Assembly (NCBI GenBank): GCA_903832635.1 | Contig: CAILCF010000005.1 | Location: 1 to 64,000, forward strand | From: an uncultured bacterium | Lineage (GTDB): Bacteria > Patescibacteriota > Saccharimonadia > Saccharimonadales > Saccharimonadaceae | Reading direction: 5' to 3' | DNA length: 64,000 bases | The notes under the pieces: model-generated | Databases searched by the model: none | What the model was told of the DNA's origin: nothing | What the model saw: the letters and a program-made list of their open reading frames with translations, nothing else | In this document: one piece after another, positions 54,624-62,488 of the stretch | Numbering within the stretch: position 1 is the first letter of the stretch | How the letters are laid out: each line of letters starts with the position of its first letter | Made by a program: the position numbers and the translations under genes

Positions 54624-56111
54624 TTAAATGGACTCAATCGAGACCTCTTCTCCTCCACCCATAATAACAGCTACTGCAGCAGCTTGGCTATCCTGGGGTG
54701 GAAGAGGTGTGGGAATCGTGTGGATATCAAGTCCAAAAACGCCTATTTCTTGGATACATTTTGAAAGTAGTACGCTATATTTCGTATCGTCCAGTTTTTT
54801 CTTGTAGAATTTATTATTTGCATATATTGTCAGTTCATTATCGTCGATTTTATGTCCACAATTAGACAGCACACAATAAAGAGCGATATGATTCTTTCGC
54901 GCATAATCTAGAAGTTTAGACCAATCCAATAACTTATTCTTTGCGGGTCCTGCCGGTCGGTCCGCCCCTGATTCTCGAACAGTTTTATTGTCCGAAGAAT
55001 CGGGCGCCACCCCGCCAACCGTCACCCGTGGCTTTCTGGTTGTTTCTGACTCTGTTGCCTCACTCGGTTTATCTTCAGTCGCCTTTTTTTCTAACTCTTT
55101 GATTGAAGCACTAAATTCGTGGGTAGATGCCAATAACGCAGCAGATTTTGGAGTGTTTTTTGCAGTTGTAGCCATGCCCAACACACTTAAAAGTTTTAAC
55201 TGAGGTTGTGGGCTTTTAGCTACATCAATTAATGAATCAAGCAGTGGAATCAATTGAGGTTTATCATAAATATTTTCGCTAATGTTATTAGTCAGTTGAT
55301 TGACTATAACTGTGCTTTCTACACCTTCGTCAAAAGTTCGGTTAAGCAGTGTTACCAATTTTTCCAGGTCATGTGTGTCTATGGCAACCAGGATTTGGTT
55401 AATTGTTTCAGTTGGTGCCAGTCCCAGCATATCTTCAATTAACTGAACCGAAATCGTGTTTGATTTAGAATCGACTAAACTAGACATCTGGTCAAGTAAG
55501 CTAATACTATCCCTAAAACTACCGTCGCTACGGATTGCGATAAGTTTTAAGGCATCATCGGAAATTTTGATTCCTTCTTTTTTGGCAATAAATGATAAAT
55601 GCTTGACGGCATCTTCGACTCGGATTGGTCGAAAACTGAATCTTTGTACGCGACTAATTATTGTTGGTGGTAATTTTTCAACATTGGTCGTCGCTAAAAT
55701 GAATATAACATGTTCAGGTGGCTCTTCTAAAGTTTTAAGCAAAGCATTAAAAGCAGCCTTAGATAGCATGTGGACTTCATCAATAATATATATTTTTTTA
55801 TCAGCAGAAAATGGGGCGATTTGAACTTTTTCTCTTAAATCCCGGACATCTTCAACGCCATTATTACTGGCTGCATCTATTTCGATGATATCAAGGTTTG
55901 TAACTTCTTCGTCATATTTCAGATTATTTATTTCATGAGCTAAAATACGAGCAACAGATGTCTTACCGACTCCGCGTGGACCGGATAATAAATAGGCGTG
56001 AGAAATGTGGCCTTCTGCAATAGCACGAGATAAAATATCCGTTATGTGCTTTTGTCCTATCACCTCATCGAGCGATTTGCTGCGATATTTTCGGTACAAT
56101 GCTTTTGACAC
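54624..56111 (-). CDS. dnaX: DNA polymerase III subunit gamma/tau, zinc module missing
   Basis: The clamp loader ATPase. The 495-residue protein has Walker A SGPRGVGKTS, EIDAASNNGVEDVRDLRE, Walker B YIIDEVHMLS, LLKTLEEPPEHVIFILATTN and the SRC-like SRVQRFSFRP. Between Walker A and EIDAAS the usual four-cysteine zinc module is absent, and the segment is only INNLKYDEEVTNLDII. No Cys occurs before about residue 400. The tail (residues 340-400) is charged and low-complexity, followed by a folded tau-like domain. The start is GTG after GAGGGAG. Confidence 0.94.
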   Translation of the reverse strand: MSKALYRKYRSKSLDEVIGQKHITDILSRAIAEGHISHAYLLSGPRGVGKTSVARILAHEINNLKYDEEVTNLDIIEIDAASNNGVEDVRDLREKVQIAPFSADKKIYIIDEVHMLSKAAFNALLKTLEEPPEHVIFILATTNVEKLPPTIISRVQRFSFRPIRVEDAVKHLSFIAKKEGIKISDDALKLIAIRSDGSFRDSISLLDQMSSLVDSKSNTISVQLIEDMLGLAPTETINQILVAIDTHDLEKLVTLLNRTFDEGVESTVIVNQLTNNISENIYDKPQLIPLLDSLIDVAKSPQPQLKLLSVLGMATTAKNTPKSAALLASTHEFSASIKELEKKATEDKPSEATESETTRKPRVTVGGVAPDSSDNKTVRESGADRPAGPAKNKLLDWSKLLDYARKNHIALYCVLSNCGHKIDDNELTIYANNKFYKKKLDDTKYSVLLSKCIQEIGVFGLDIHTIPTPLPPQDSQAAAVAVIMGGGEEVSIESI

Positions 56112-56220
56112 TGTTTGTTTTCTCCCTCAACTCAATTGTCTGTTTTGATTATACGCACATTTCTATGCTTATAATGCCGTATTTTTTACCATTTTTGTTT
56201 TCACCTCTGTGAATGATTCC

Positions 56221-56248
56221 AGTATAACGCTTTTGTTTACAATGTCAA
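56221..56248 (-). promoter_or_regulatory. Promoter of the dnaX-dnaB operon
   Basis: On the minus strand TTGACA (56248-56243), a 16-nt spacer and TATACT (56226-56221). The -35 box lies just after the terminator of the upstream gene. Confidence 0.75.
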
Positions 56249-56249
56249 C

Positions 56250-56276
56250 AAAAGTAGCCTGATTCAGACTACTTTT
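56250..56276 (-). terminator. Terminator of the 56289-56879 gene
   Basis: AAAAGTAG (56250-56257) and CTACTTTT (56269-56276) form a stem around CCTGATTCAGA. On the minus strand the hairpin ends TTTTGTTG. It is directly joined to the dnaX promoter. Confidence 0.7.
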
Positions 56277-56288
56277 AATTGTGTAAAA

Positions 56289-56879
56289 CTAAATTTGTGG
56301 GCATGTTCCAAGTACAGTAGGTACGTGGTACTTAGTACAAGCGGCAGCCGAAATAGCCGTAGGTGCCTGACCTTCGAAAAGTTCGGTCCAAGCATTGTTC
56401 TCATACATTGCCGTAATAACGTAGCCGCCGGTAGCTGCGTTTGCTGGCATTACTGAACAACTTCCAAAATATTTATCCTTTTCAAATGTACTAGATTCAT
56501 TTGTTAAATCGGTCGTTCCTACTGATTTGTTATCTTTAGCGCAAAAAGTTAACAAAGTCTCAAACTTTCCGTTAACATTCGATTGTTGACTTGAGGTTGA
56601 GCCTGTTGTGGTTTTTGTGGCTACTTGCGTTTCCAGGGTTTTCACATTTGACTGCAGGCTGGTTATCTTAACAGTCTTTGTAGTGATTTGTGCATTTAGT
56701 GACTTACTGTTGCTGTCGTTTTGATTTGACATGTATGCCCAAACTGCAGCTCCGGATAAGGCAGCTGCAAGTATTGCCACTAAAACAAATAATAAAATCT
56801 TTTTCCAATTAATTACCTTTTTTGCTGATGGATTAACAAACCCACCGTTAAACTGCTGTGATTCTGATTCAGGTTGCAT
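56289..56879 (-). CDS. Single-pass membrane protein, hypothetical
   Basis: A 196-residue protein. The N-terminus is polar, then a transmembrane helix (residues 27-50, KKILLFVLVAILAAALSGAAVW). The external part has a short coiled coil (KITSLQSNVKTLETQVATK), a Ser/Thr/Gln linker and a globular domain with four cysteines ending YHVPTVLGTCPQI. I do not recognise it. GGGGGG at SD distance precedes the ATG. It is probably surface exposed with disulfides. Confidence 0.68.
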   Translation of the reverse strand: MQPESESQQFNGGFVNPSAKKVINWKKILLFVLVAILAAALSGAAVWAYMSNQNDSNSKSLNAQITTKTVKITSLQSNVKTLETQVATKTTTGSTSSQQSNVNGKFETLLTFCAKDNKSVGTTDLTNESSTFEKDKYFGSCSVMPANAATGGYVITAMYENNAWTELFEGQAPTAISAAACTKYHVPTVLGTCPQI

Positions 56880-56956
56880 TATCCCCCCTTAATTATTTCT
56901 TAACAACATAATAACAGCTTATGCTATTAAAATCTATTTATAAATTGCAGATTCGG

Positions 56957-57475
56957 TTACAATGCGGCTTCGACAGCAGCCCAATCAGCATCCGGATTGT
57001 CGGCTGGGACGATAATAGTGACTTGATCGCCGACATTGATGCGGAAATATGTGACACTTGCCAGTAGGATACGATATTCACGGCCGTTAGCCTCGACATA
57101 ATATGCGCCGTCATGTTGAACTAACGTGCCAATAATTTGCTTTCGTTCAATTGGGCTGATTTGTTTGTAAACAAAACCGCCGTCATCTGTAATAGTAAGT
57201 TTCAAAATATCGCCTTCAACCAATTTCGACTTGCTGGCGTAATTAGCTGGGACAGGATATTCTTTGCCGTCTGGACCCGCCATTCGTTGTCCGTCAAATA
57301 CGCCTTCGATAACTTTACCCTTAACGTCTTCGGCATTGCTGGACTTTGGCGTAATTGGTGCGCCGTCATCACCTGTGATACTTATTAATAATTCCCTGGC
57401 AGCAGCAAGATTCGTTTCAGCATCTTGCATCAAGCTGTGTAATCGTTTTATTTGCTTTTCTGGTAATTCAGACAT
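56957..57475 (-). CDS. Conserved hypothetical protein, CPR-type
   Basis: A 172-residue soluble protein that I recognise only as a type recurring in CPR genomes. An N-terminal helix (KQIKRLHSLMQDAETNLAAARELL) is followed by beta-rich segments such as KVIEGVFDGQRMAGPDGKEYPVPANYASKSKLVEGDILKL, then a second repeat of similar beta character (YYVEANGREYRILLASVTYFRI). The start was set at ATG 57475 (MSELPEK), with AAGGA upstream. It lies between the ribosomal L7/L12 gene and the hypothetical membrane gene. Function unknown; the fold may be OB/SH3-like. Confidence 0.72.
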   Translation of the reverse strand: MSELPEKQIKRLHSLMQDAETNLAAARELLISITGDDGAPITPKSSNAEDVKGKVIEGVFDGQRMAGPDGKEYPVPANYASKSKLVEGDILKLTITDDGGFVYKQISPIERKQIIGTLVQHDGAYYVEANGREYRILLASVTYFRINVGDQVTIIVPADNPDADWAAVEAAL

Positions 57476-57628
57476 GGTTACTCGCAATTCCTTTTGTCTT
57501 TATTTTTGACCTGATATTACTTAATATATATCAATTTTCGAATGTTATGTCAATAAGTAAATAGTTTTTTCCACATGATTTTATGATGTGACGCGTTAAG
57601 CGTTGTATATTTTATACTTGCCATCTAA

Positions 57629-57660
57629 ACAAAAATACCGTCCAAAAAATGAACGGTATA
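57629..57660 (-). terminator. Terminator of the rplJ-rplL operon
   Basis: The minus-strand stem ATACCGT (57659-57653) with ACGGTAT (57641-57635) has a T-rich loop and is followed by TTTTTG. It lies about 40 bp after rplL. Confidence 0.75.
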
Positions 57661-57700
57661 AATGTCGATTACAATATATGGTCAAATAAAAGACGTAAAA

Positions 57701-58102
57701 CTAAGCTAGTTCGACGACTGCGCCTGCTTCTTCAAGCAATTTTTTAGCGTTTTCAGCTTCTTCTTTGTTAGCTTTTTCTTTAACCGTTGAAGGAACACCG
57801 TCAACAATTGCTTTTGCTTCACCTAGTCCTAAACCAGTGATTTCTTTGACTGCCTTAATGACAGCTACTTTTTGGTTCCCGGCTTCTTTTAGGTTAATGG
57901 TAAATTCTGTTTTACCTTCTTCTTCTGCCGGAGCGGATTCTGCAGCTGGTGCTGCGACAGCTGCAACCGGAGCAGCAGCACTTACGCCCCACTCACCTTC
58001 CAGGTGTTTTACGATTTGACTTAGTTCCAATGCCGAAAGTTTGTTAAGTTCATCAACAATCTTTGTCTGAGCAGCGGAAAGTTTGACTTCTTTATCAGCC
58101 AT
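57701..58102 (-). CDS. rplL: 50S ribosomal protein L7/L12
   Basis: The stalk protein, 133 residues. It has the N-terminal dimer helix, an Ala/Pro/Glu hinge ([20 protein letters not shown]) and the C-terminal factor-binding domain with [32 protein letters not shown]. It follows rplJ by 63 bp, with AAGGAGA near the start. Confidence 0.97.
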   Translation of the reverse strand: MADKEVKLSAAQTKIVDELNKLSALELSQIVKHLEGEWGVSAAAPVAAVAAPAAESAPAEEEGKTEFTINLKEAGNQKVAVIKAVKEITGLGLGEAKAIVDGVPSTVKEKANKEEAENAKKLLEEAGAVVELA

Positions 58103-58165
58103 GATTATATTCTCCTTCGCGTTATAGCGAAATTTTAATTGGTATTATTAGTTACAAAACTAGAA

Positions 58166-58693
58166 TTAAATTGATTCAGCATGCTGTGACAATAACCGAG
58201 TAAATCCACTTTGTGTGCCATTTGCGACATTTAGGAATCCACTGAGCGGACTGGCGATAACACTGACCAATTGACCACGAAGTTGGTCTTTGGTTGGCAG
58301 TGCTGCTATTGCCGTGACGGTTACGGTATCAAGTGCTGCCCCCGAATCATCAAAACCAATAATCAGTTTTAATGCCGGATGACTTTTAGCAAATTTTGCT
58401 AAAACTTGGGCAGGTGCGACTTCATCTGTGCTTGAAAACGCATAAACAAGTTGTCCTGTCAGCAAGCTTGTGTCAGCTGCTTTAAATTTCTTGTCTGCAC
58501 CAAGTGCAACGCGAACCAAACGGTTTTTAGCCACTATGATTCTAACATTTTCTTCCCGAGCAGCTGCTCGAAGCTTTTGCATATCAGCAACGTTCAGGCC
58601 TGTATAAGCTGCGCCTACCGAGCCCTTTGCTGTAGCGAACAATTCTGCTAATTCTGCAACCAAAGTATTCTTTTTATCGCGTGTAATTGCCAT
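58166..58693 (-). CDS. rplJ: 50S ribosomal protein L10
   Basis: The 175-residue stalk base protein. It starts MAITRDKKNTLVAELAELF and has AAYTGLNVADMQKLRAAARE, RIIVAKNRLVRVAL and the C-terminal helices that bind L7/L12. ATG 58693 was chosen because AAAGGA precedes it and the extension to 58759 has no homology. Expression should be controlled by the L10 leader in the 5' UTR. Confidence 0.97.
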   Translation of the reverse strand: MAITRDKKNTLVAELAELFATAKGSVGAAYTGLNVADMQKLRAAAREENVRIIVAKNRLVRVALGADKKFKAADTSLLTGQLVYAFSSTDEVAPAQVLAKFAKSHPALKLIIGFDDSGAALDTVTVTAIAALPTKDQLRGQLVSVIASPLSGFLNVANGTQSGFTRLLSQHAESI

Positions 58694-58764
58694 AAAAATC
58701 CTTTCTTTAGTTGATATTTTTAGGTATATTTGACCAAATTGTAAAAGTTCAGACGGCAATGCGA

Positions 58765-58780
58765 TCCGCCGTACGGCGGA
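58765..58780. repeat. Perfect 16-nt GC palindrome in rplJ leader
   Basis: TCCGCCGTACGGCGGA is self-complementary. Its core CCGCC-RTAC-GGCGG is shared with the hairpin in repeat R1 (41-54). It lies between the attenuator terminator and rplJ and could form an extra hairpin. Confidence 0.6.
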
Positions 58781-58781
58781 A

Positions 58782-58910
58782 ACAAAAAAGTCCTTGGAGC
58801 TCGCACTGCCAAAGACTAAATTCCGAAAAAATGTAGTTATACATATTCCTAGGTAGCTTCGCTGTCCGGCGAATTAAGTGTTTCCACAGCTACTGTCTTT
58901 GGTGATGTCT
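58782..58910 (-). promoter_or_regulatory. Ribosomal protein L10 leader with attenuator terminator
   Basis: The rplJ 5' UTR. On the minus strand it contains ACCAAAGACAGTAGC and, after a hairpin, AGCTACCTAGGAA, which match the L10 leader pattern where the L10-L7/L12 complex binds its own mRNA. It is followed by a terminator: AGTCTTTGG (58817-58809) pairs with CCAAGGACT (58797-58789) and is followed by TTTTTTG. Excess L10 should stop transcription here. Confidence 0.7.
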
Positions 58911-58916
58911 AGGGGT

Positions 58917-58946
58917 AGTATAGCAAATTTATACATCTGTTGTCAA
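58917..58946 (-). promoter_or_regulatory. rplJ operon promoter
   Basis: On the minus strand TTGACA (58946-58941), an 18-nt spacer and TATACT (58922-58917). It is divergent from and near the thyA upstream region. Confidence 0.75.
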
Positions 58947-59032
58947 TAATGCAGTATCTGACGGCAAATTACTTAATTATTACTGGTATAATATTAGATA
59001 GAATTAATCAAGAACATTTGAGGGGTAATAAA

Positions 59033-60022
59033 GTGGTAGATAAAGAACAGTTAGAACCGTTTAGATATAATATTGACCGTGAACCCGATACACAATATCA
59101 CGATTTATTATTAAGAATTAGAAAGTCTGGTAAAAAAGCCCTTTCTGGAATGGATTCTGCTTCTGAAGAAATATTAGGACACATGATGAGGTTCGATTTG
59201 GCTGAAGGCGGCTTTCCTTTGATAACCGAGCGCGATTTAACTATGGGCTCATCTGTTGAGAATATTGAAAATCATGAACAAAATCCTGGACTTCGGCCAG
59301 TAACCGGGCCAATTAAACAAGCATTGGGTGAAATAATTGGTTTTATGCATGGTGCGCGGACACAGGAAGAACTGGAAGAATATGGTTGTAAGTTCTGGAA
59401 ACCATGGACGGTTGGTGAAGAAGCTGAGCGTAAAGCAAAAAAACGAGGTCTAGCGGTTGGCGATTTGGGCCCAGGCTCTTATGGTGCCGCTTTCCATGAT
59501 TTTCCAGATGGAGAAAAAACTTTCGACCAATACGCAAATATGATTGAACAAATAAAAAGTAGACCAGAACTTCGAACTCATATAATTAGTCCATTTATAC
59601 CTCCAAAAATCAGTCGTGCTCCAGAACGCCAACAAGAAGCTTTGATTGTTCCCTGTCATGGACTTCAACACTACAACATTGACACTTTTAATCAGGAAAT
59701 TTCACTAGTACACTGGCAAAGGAGTGCGGACGTACCAGTCGGCTTGCCATTTAATATGGTTCATTATGCTGCACTTCTTATGATGGTTGGACAAGTCACC
59801 GGATACAAACCAAAGGAATTAGTATTCCAAATATCTAATGCGCATATTTATGATCAGCATTTCGATAAGGTTGACGAACTGCTTGATCGCAAACCTTTTC
59901 CATTTCCTCGCCTAACGATTGATTCTTCTGTGACTAAACTTGAAGATTTTAGAGCTGAACATTTCAAGATCCAAGATTACGTCGCCCACCCTCCTATGAA
60001 CATGGGGGGGACACCTGTATAA
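59033..60022 (+). CDS. thyA: Thymidylate synthase-like protein, divergent
   Basis: ThyA methylates dUMP to dTMP using methylene-tetrahydrofolate. The 329-residue protein has the catalytic Cys in IVPCHGLQHY, the QRSADVPVGLPFNMVHYAAL block (phosphate Arg and the Asn that selects dUMP) and FQISNAHIYDQH. Two dUMP phosphate ligands look altered: the N-terminal loop RTGT is SASE (GMDSASEEILGHMMRF), and the SRR pair is LRTH. An extra segment (GSSVENIENHEQNPGLRP) follows the first helix. The start is GTG 59033 with GAGGGG upstream. folA follows by 5 bp, supporting a folate link. Substrate drift is possible. Confidence 0.85.
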   Translation: MVDKEQLEPFRYNIDREPDTQYHDLLLRIRKSGKKALSGMDSASEEILGHMMRFDLAEGGFPLITERDLTMGSSVENIENHEQNPGLRPVTGPIKQALGEIIGFMHGARTQEELEEYGCKFWKPWTVGEEAERKAKKRGLAVGDLGPGSYGAAFHDFPDGEKTFDQYANMIEQIKSRPELRTHIISPFIPPKISRAPERQQEALIVPCHGLQHYNIDTFNQEISLVHWQRSADVPVGLPFNMVHYAALLMMVGQVTGYKPKELVFQISNAHIYDQHFDKVDELLDRKPFPFPRLTIDSSVTKLEDFRAEHFKIQDYVAHPPMNMGGTPV

Positions 60023-60027
60023 AAAGC

Positions 60028-60510
60028 ATGGTTGTCGCGTATGATCGCGAAAGGGCTATTGGTAAAAGTGGTGGCCTTTTATGGGAACGTGGTGAAATGC
60101 ATGGCGACATTACCCATTTTAAAGAACTTACAACCGGTTCGGCTGTAATAATGGGACGTAAAACTCTTGATTCAATAGGTTTTGCACTTCCAAATCGTCA
60201 GAATATAGTAATTACCAGAGGCAATAATATAGAAATTCCCGGTATTCAAACTGCTCACTCCTTAGACGAAGCATATTCTATGGCTGGTGGGGTAGACGAA
60301 TCTTTCATAATGGGTGGCGGAGAAATTTATAATCAAGTAATAAATAATGTCGAAAAAATTTATGCTACGGAAGTGGATGCGGTAATCCAAGGGGCGGATA
60401 CATTCTTTCCAAAACTAGATAATAGTTGGCAAAAAACAGGTGAACAACAATTTTCGATTGATAATGATAATATATATCCATATAGTTTTGTGACCTATGA
60501 AAAAAGATAA
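60028..60510 (+). CDS. folA: Dihydrofolate reductase
   Basis: Reduces dihydrofolate to tetrahydrofolate with NADPH, which regenerates the cofactor used by ThyA next door. The 160-residue chain has VAYDRERAIGKSGGLLW (LPW is LLW), the substrate Asp in HGDITHFKELT, VIMGRKTLDSIG, IVITRGN and FIMGGGEIYNQ. The ATG lies 5 nt after the thyA stop with no SD, so translation may be coupled. Its 3' end overlaps the HIT gene by 14 bp. Confidence 0.9.
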   Translation: MVVAYDRERAIGKSGGLLWERGEMHGDITHFKELTTGSAVIMGRKTLDSIGFALPNRQNIVITRGNNIEIPGIQTAHSLDEAYSMAGGVDESFIMGGGEIYNQVINNVEKIYATEVDAVIQGADTFFPKLDNSWQKTGEQQFSIDNDNIYPYSFVTYEKR

Positions 60511-60943
60511 ATCATTTGTTAATTTAAATAACGCTAGGCTTGACGAACAACGTCGGGTTATGCAAGATATTGTAGAAAATCAGGAATGCCCATTTTGCCC
60601 TGAATATATTGACAAATACCACAAACAAAAAACTCTTAGAGAAGGTAAACACTGGAGAATAACAAAAAACCAGTGGCCTTATAAATACACCGATATTCAT
60701 TTGTTAGCTATAGCAAATTATCATGCCGAAAAATTATCAGACTTGAAAAAGGGTGCGTTTGACGAACTTCAGGAACATATGGTTTGGGCTGAAAAAGAAT
60801 TCAAAATTAATACCGGAGGTATTGGGATTCGATTTGGTGATATGTCAGGAAGTGGTGCAACTGTAAATCACCTACACGCTCACCTAATTGTCCCGTCTGC
60901 AGACAAGCCAGCAGATAAAAAAGTAAGATTCAAGATTAGCTAG
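60497..60943 (+). CDS. HIT-family nucleotide hydrolase/transferase
   Basis: A 148-residue protein. HIT motif H-x-H-x-H is in VNHLHAHLIVP, with the catalytic middle His. The N-terminal ECPFCPEYIDKYH resembles a zinc-binding turn (CxxC) seen in many HIT proteins. Family members split nucleoside phosphoramidates or Ap4A. It overlaps folA by 14 bp, so it belongs to the thyA-folA unit. It is convergent with the deaminase gene (8 bp overlap). Confidence 0.85.
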   Translation: MKKDKSFVNLNNARLDEQRRVMQDIVENQECPFCPEYIDKYHKQKTLREGKHWRITKNQWPYKYTDIHLLAIANYHAEKLSDLKKGAFDELQEHMVWAEKEFKINTGGIGIRFGDMSGSGATVNHLHAHLIVPSADKPADKKVRFKIS

Positions 60944-61823
60944 TCGGATAAGGTTTTAGTATGCGGGAATCTTCTGGCTCAAGTTTTGTATTAACTTTTA
61001 CGATTTCGACTCCAAAATCTTTTAAAATGCTTTGTCCGTCAAGCATCGCATATCCATCAATGTAATAACATGCCTTAAGACCACTTTGAGCAATTAACTT
61101 TGCGCAGTTTGGGCATGGGAATGTACTTACAAAGATTGAACTACCTTCTAATGCAATACCCTTTTTTGAAGCCTCGGCAATAATATGTGCTTCTGAGTGC
61201 ATATCGATTGAAAGATCAATCGACTCCCCTCTTATTGAGGTAATTCTTGGATCACCGTCAATAAGTGATGTATATTCTGTCGGGACAGAAGTATTGTGAG
61301 CTTGAAGGCAAATATTTTCTTCGCTATCGACGACTACCGCCCCTACGTGTCTCCACCAGTTTGTGCTTTTAGAAAGCTCTTGACTCAATGTAGTTACAAT
61401 CGGATCATTACCATCAAGACTAATGATTCGATCGGGCACAATTAACATGTTTTCGGAAGAATTATCTCGATCCCATCTTAAAAAAACCGGTTCAGTTGTA
61501 ATGTCGGCATCAGGGTAAGTCTCTGCAATCCATCGAGTTATATCGTCATCGGGCATTATAATTGGTTTATTTAAGGCTTCATATAACGCTGATTTTCCCA
61601 TAAGTACAGCACTCCTACCCAAGCCGGTTATTGCATTTTTTGCATCTTCTGGGCTTAGAGCTCGGATGTCTTTTCGTAAATATGAGATATTTTCTAATAT
61701 TTCATTTGTAAAGATACCGATTTCGGCATTAGGATGTCGACTGAATGCTTCAATGTAACCTTCGTGAATAACAGGTATATAACCGGCAAACAGTTCCGGG
61801 TTGCTATCTCTTTTTTCGATCAC
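60936..61823 (-). CDS. Cytidine/deoxycytidylate deaminase-like protein with extra N-terminal domain
   Basis: A 295-residue protein. The C-terminal half has the deaminase zinc motif: His-Ser-Glu in DMHSEAHIIAEAS and PCPNCAKLI, with GAVVVDSEENICLQAHN before it. It may make dUMP from dCMP for ThyA, or edit another cytosine. The first 150 residues (FAGYIPVIHEGYIEAFSRHP and LRKDIRALSPEDAKNAI) are not a known deaminase part; they look Rossmann-like, possibly a nucleotidyltransferase relic. It overlaps the upstream cytidylyltransferase-like gene by 20 bp. Confidence 0.8.
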   Translation of the reverse strand: MIEKRDSNPELFAGYIPVIHEGYIEAFSRHPNAEIGIFTNEILENISYLRKDIRALSPEDAKNAITGLGRSAVLMGKSALYEALNKPIIMPDDDITRWIAETYPDADITTEPVFLRWDRDNSSENMLIVPDRIISLDGNDPIVTTLSQELSKSTNWWRHVGAVVVDSEENICLQAHNTSVPTEYTSLIDGDPRITSIRGESIDLSIDMHSEAHIIAEASKKGIALEGSSIFVSTFPCPNCAKLIAQSGLKACYYIDGYAMLDGQSILKDFGVEIVKVNTKLEPEDSRILKPYPTS

Positions 61824-62466
61824 TTAATACTCTTCCTATTTTACGTCTAAGTTCAGGATCAGCATGATGCTCCTCTAATAATCTTTCTACAGGTTCTTTG
61901 ATTTTGCTTGACCATCCGATTTGTAAACGACGTATTTGGGCGGACGTTGAAGTAGTTGCTTGTGGTTCTAAAACAACGACTTGTCCGCAGATTTCTTCCA
62001 GCTCTTTGATTTTATCTTTATCGTATGTTTCTTTAGTCACAATTAATGTATCTGGTTTAATATTTCGAATTAGTTCCCAGTGTGGGTCTTCGGGTTGTTT
62101 TAAGGTAATAATGTCAACCGACCTTAGGTGTGCAAGCATATTTACACGTTCAGACTCTGGAACAACGGGTCTGTCAGGTCCTTTGCGTTGTCGGACTTTT
62201 GTATCGCTATCGACTCCGACAATTAATACATCACCATATGATTTAGCTACTTCAAGATACTTTGCATGTCCTACATGGAGTAGGTCGAAGGTACCTGAAG
62301 TAAGAACTATTCGTTGTTGTAAAGTTCTGAGCGCCTCGACATATTCACCTAATTTTTCGTGATTTTCAACAAATCGAGCCTCAGGACTTGATCCATTACC
62401 TAGAACTCCACGTTCAGATAGTCTATGATGTATTCCCACCTCTGATTCGTCGTTATGTTCAGACAT
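61804..62466 (-). CDS. Cytidylyltransferase-like protein (RfaE/TagD type)
   Basis: A 220-residue protein with the nucleotidyltransferase motifs LTSGTFDLLHVGHAKYLEVAKSYGDVLIVGVDSD (HxGH) and VVPESERVNMLAHLRSVD. The C-terminal TSTSAQIRR corresponds to ISTT-like KMSKS motifs. Members activate heptose-1-phosphate, glycerol-3-phosphate or FMN. The substrate is unknown here. It is preceded by rplA (22 bp) and overlaps the deaminase gene. Confidence 0.82.
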   Translation of the reverse strand: MSEHNDESEVGIHHRLSERGVLGNGSSPEARFVENHEKLGEYVEALRTLQQRIVLTSGTFDLLHVGHAKYLEVAKSYGDVLIVGVDSDTKVRQRKGPDRPVVPESERVNMLAHLRSVDIITLKQPEDPHWELIRNIKPDTLIVTKETYDKDKIKELEEICGQVVVLEPQATTSTSAQIRRLQIGWSSKIKEPVERLLEEHHADPELRRKIGRVLSDRKKR

Positions 62467-62488
62467 ATCAACTCCAGATATTAATTGT

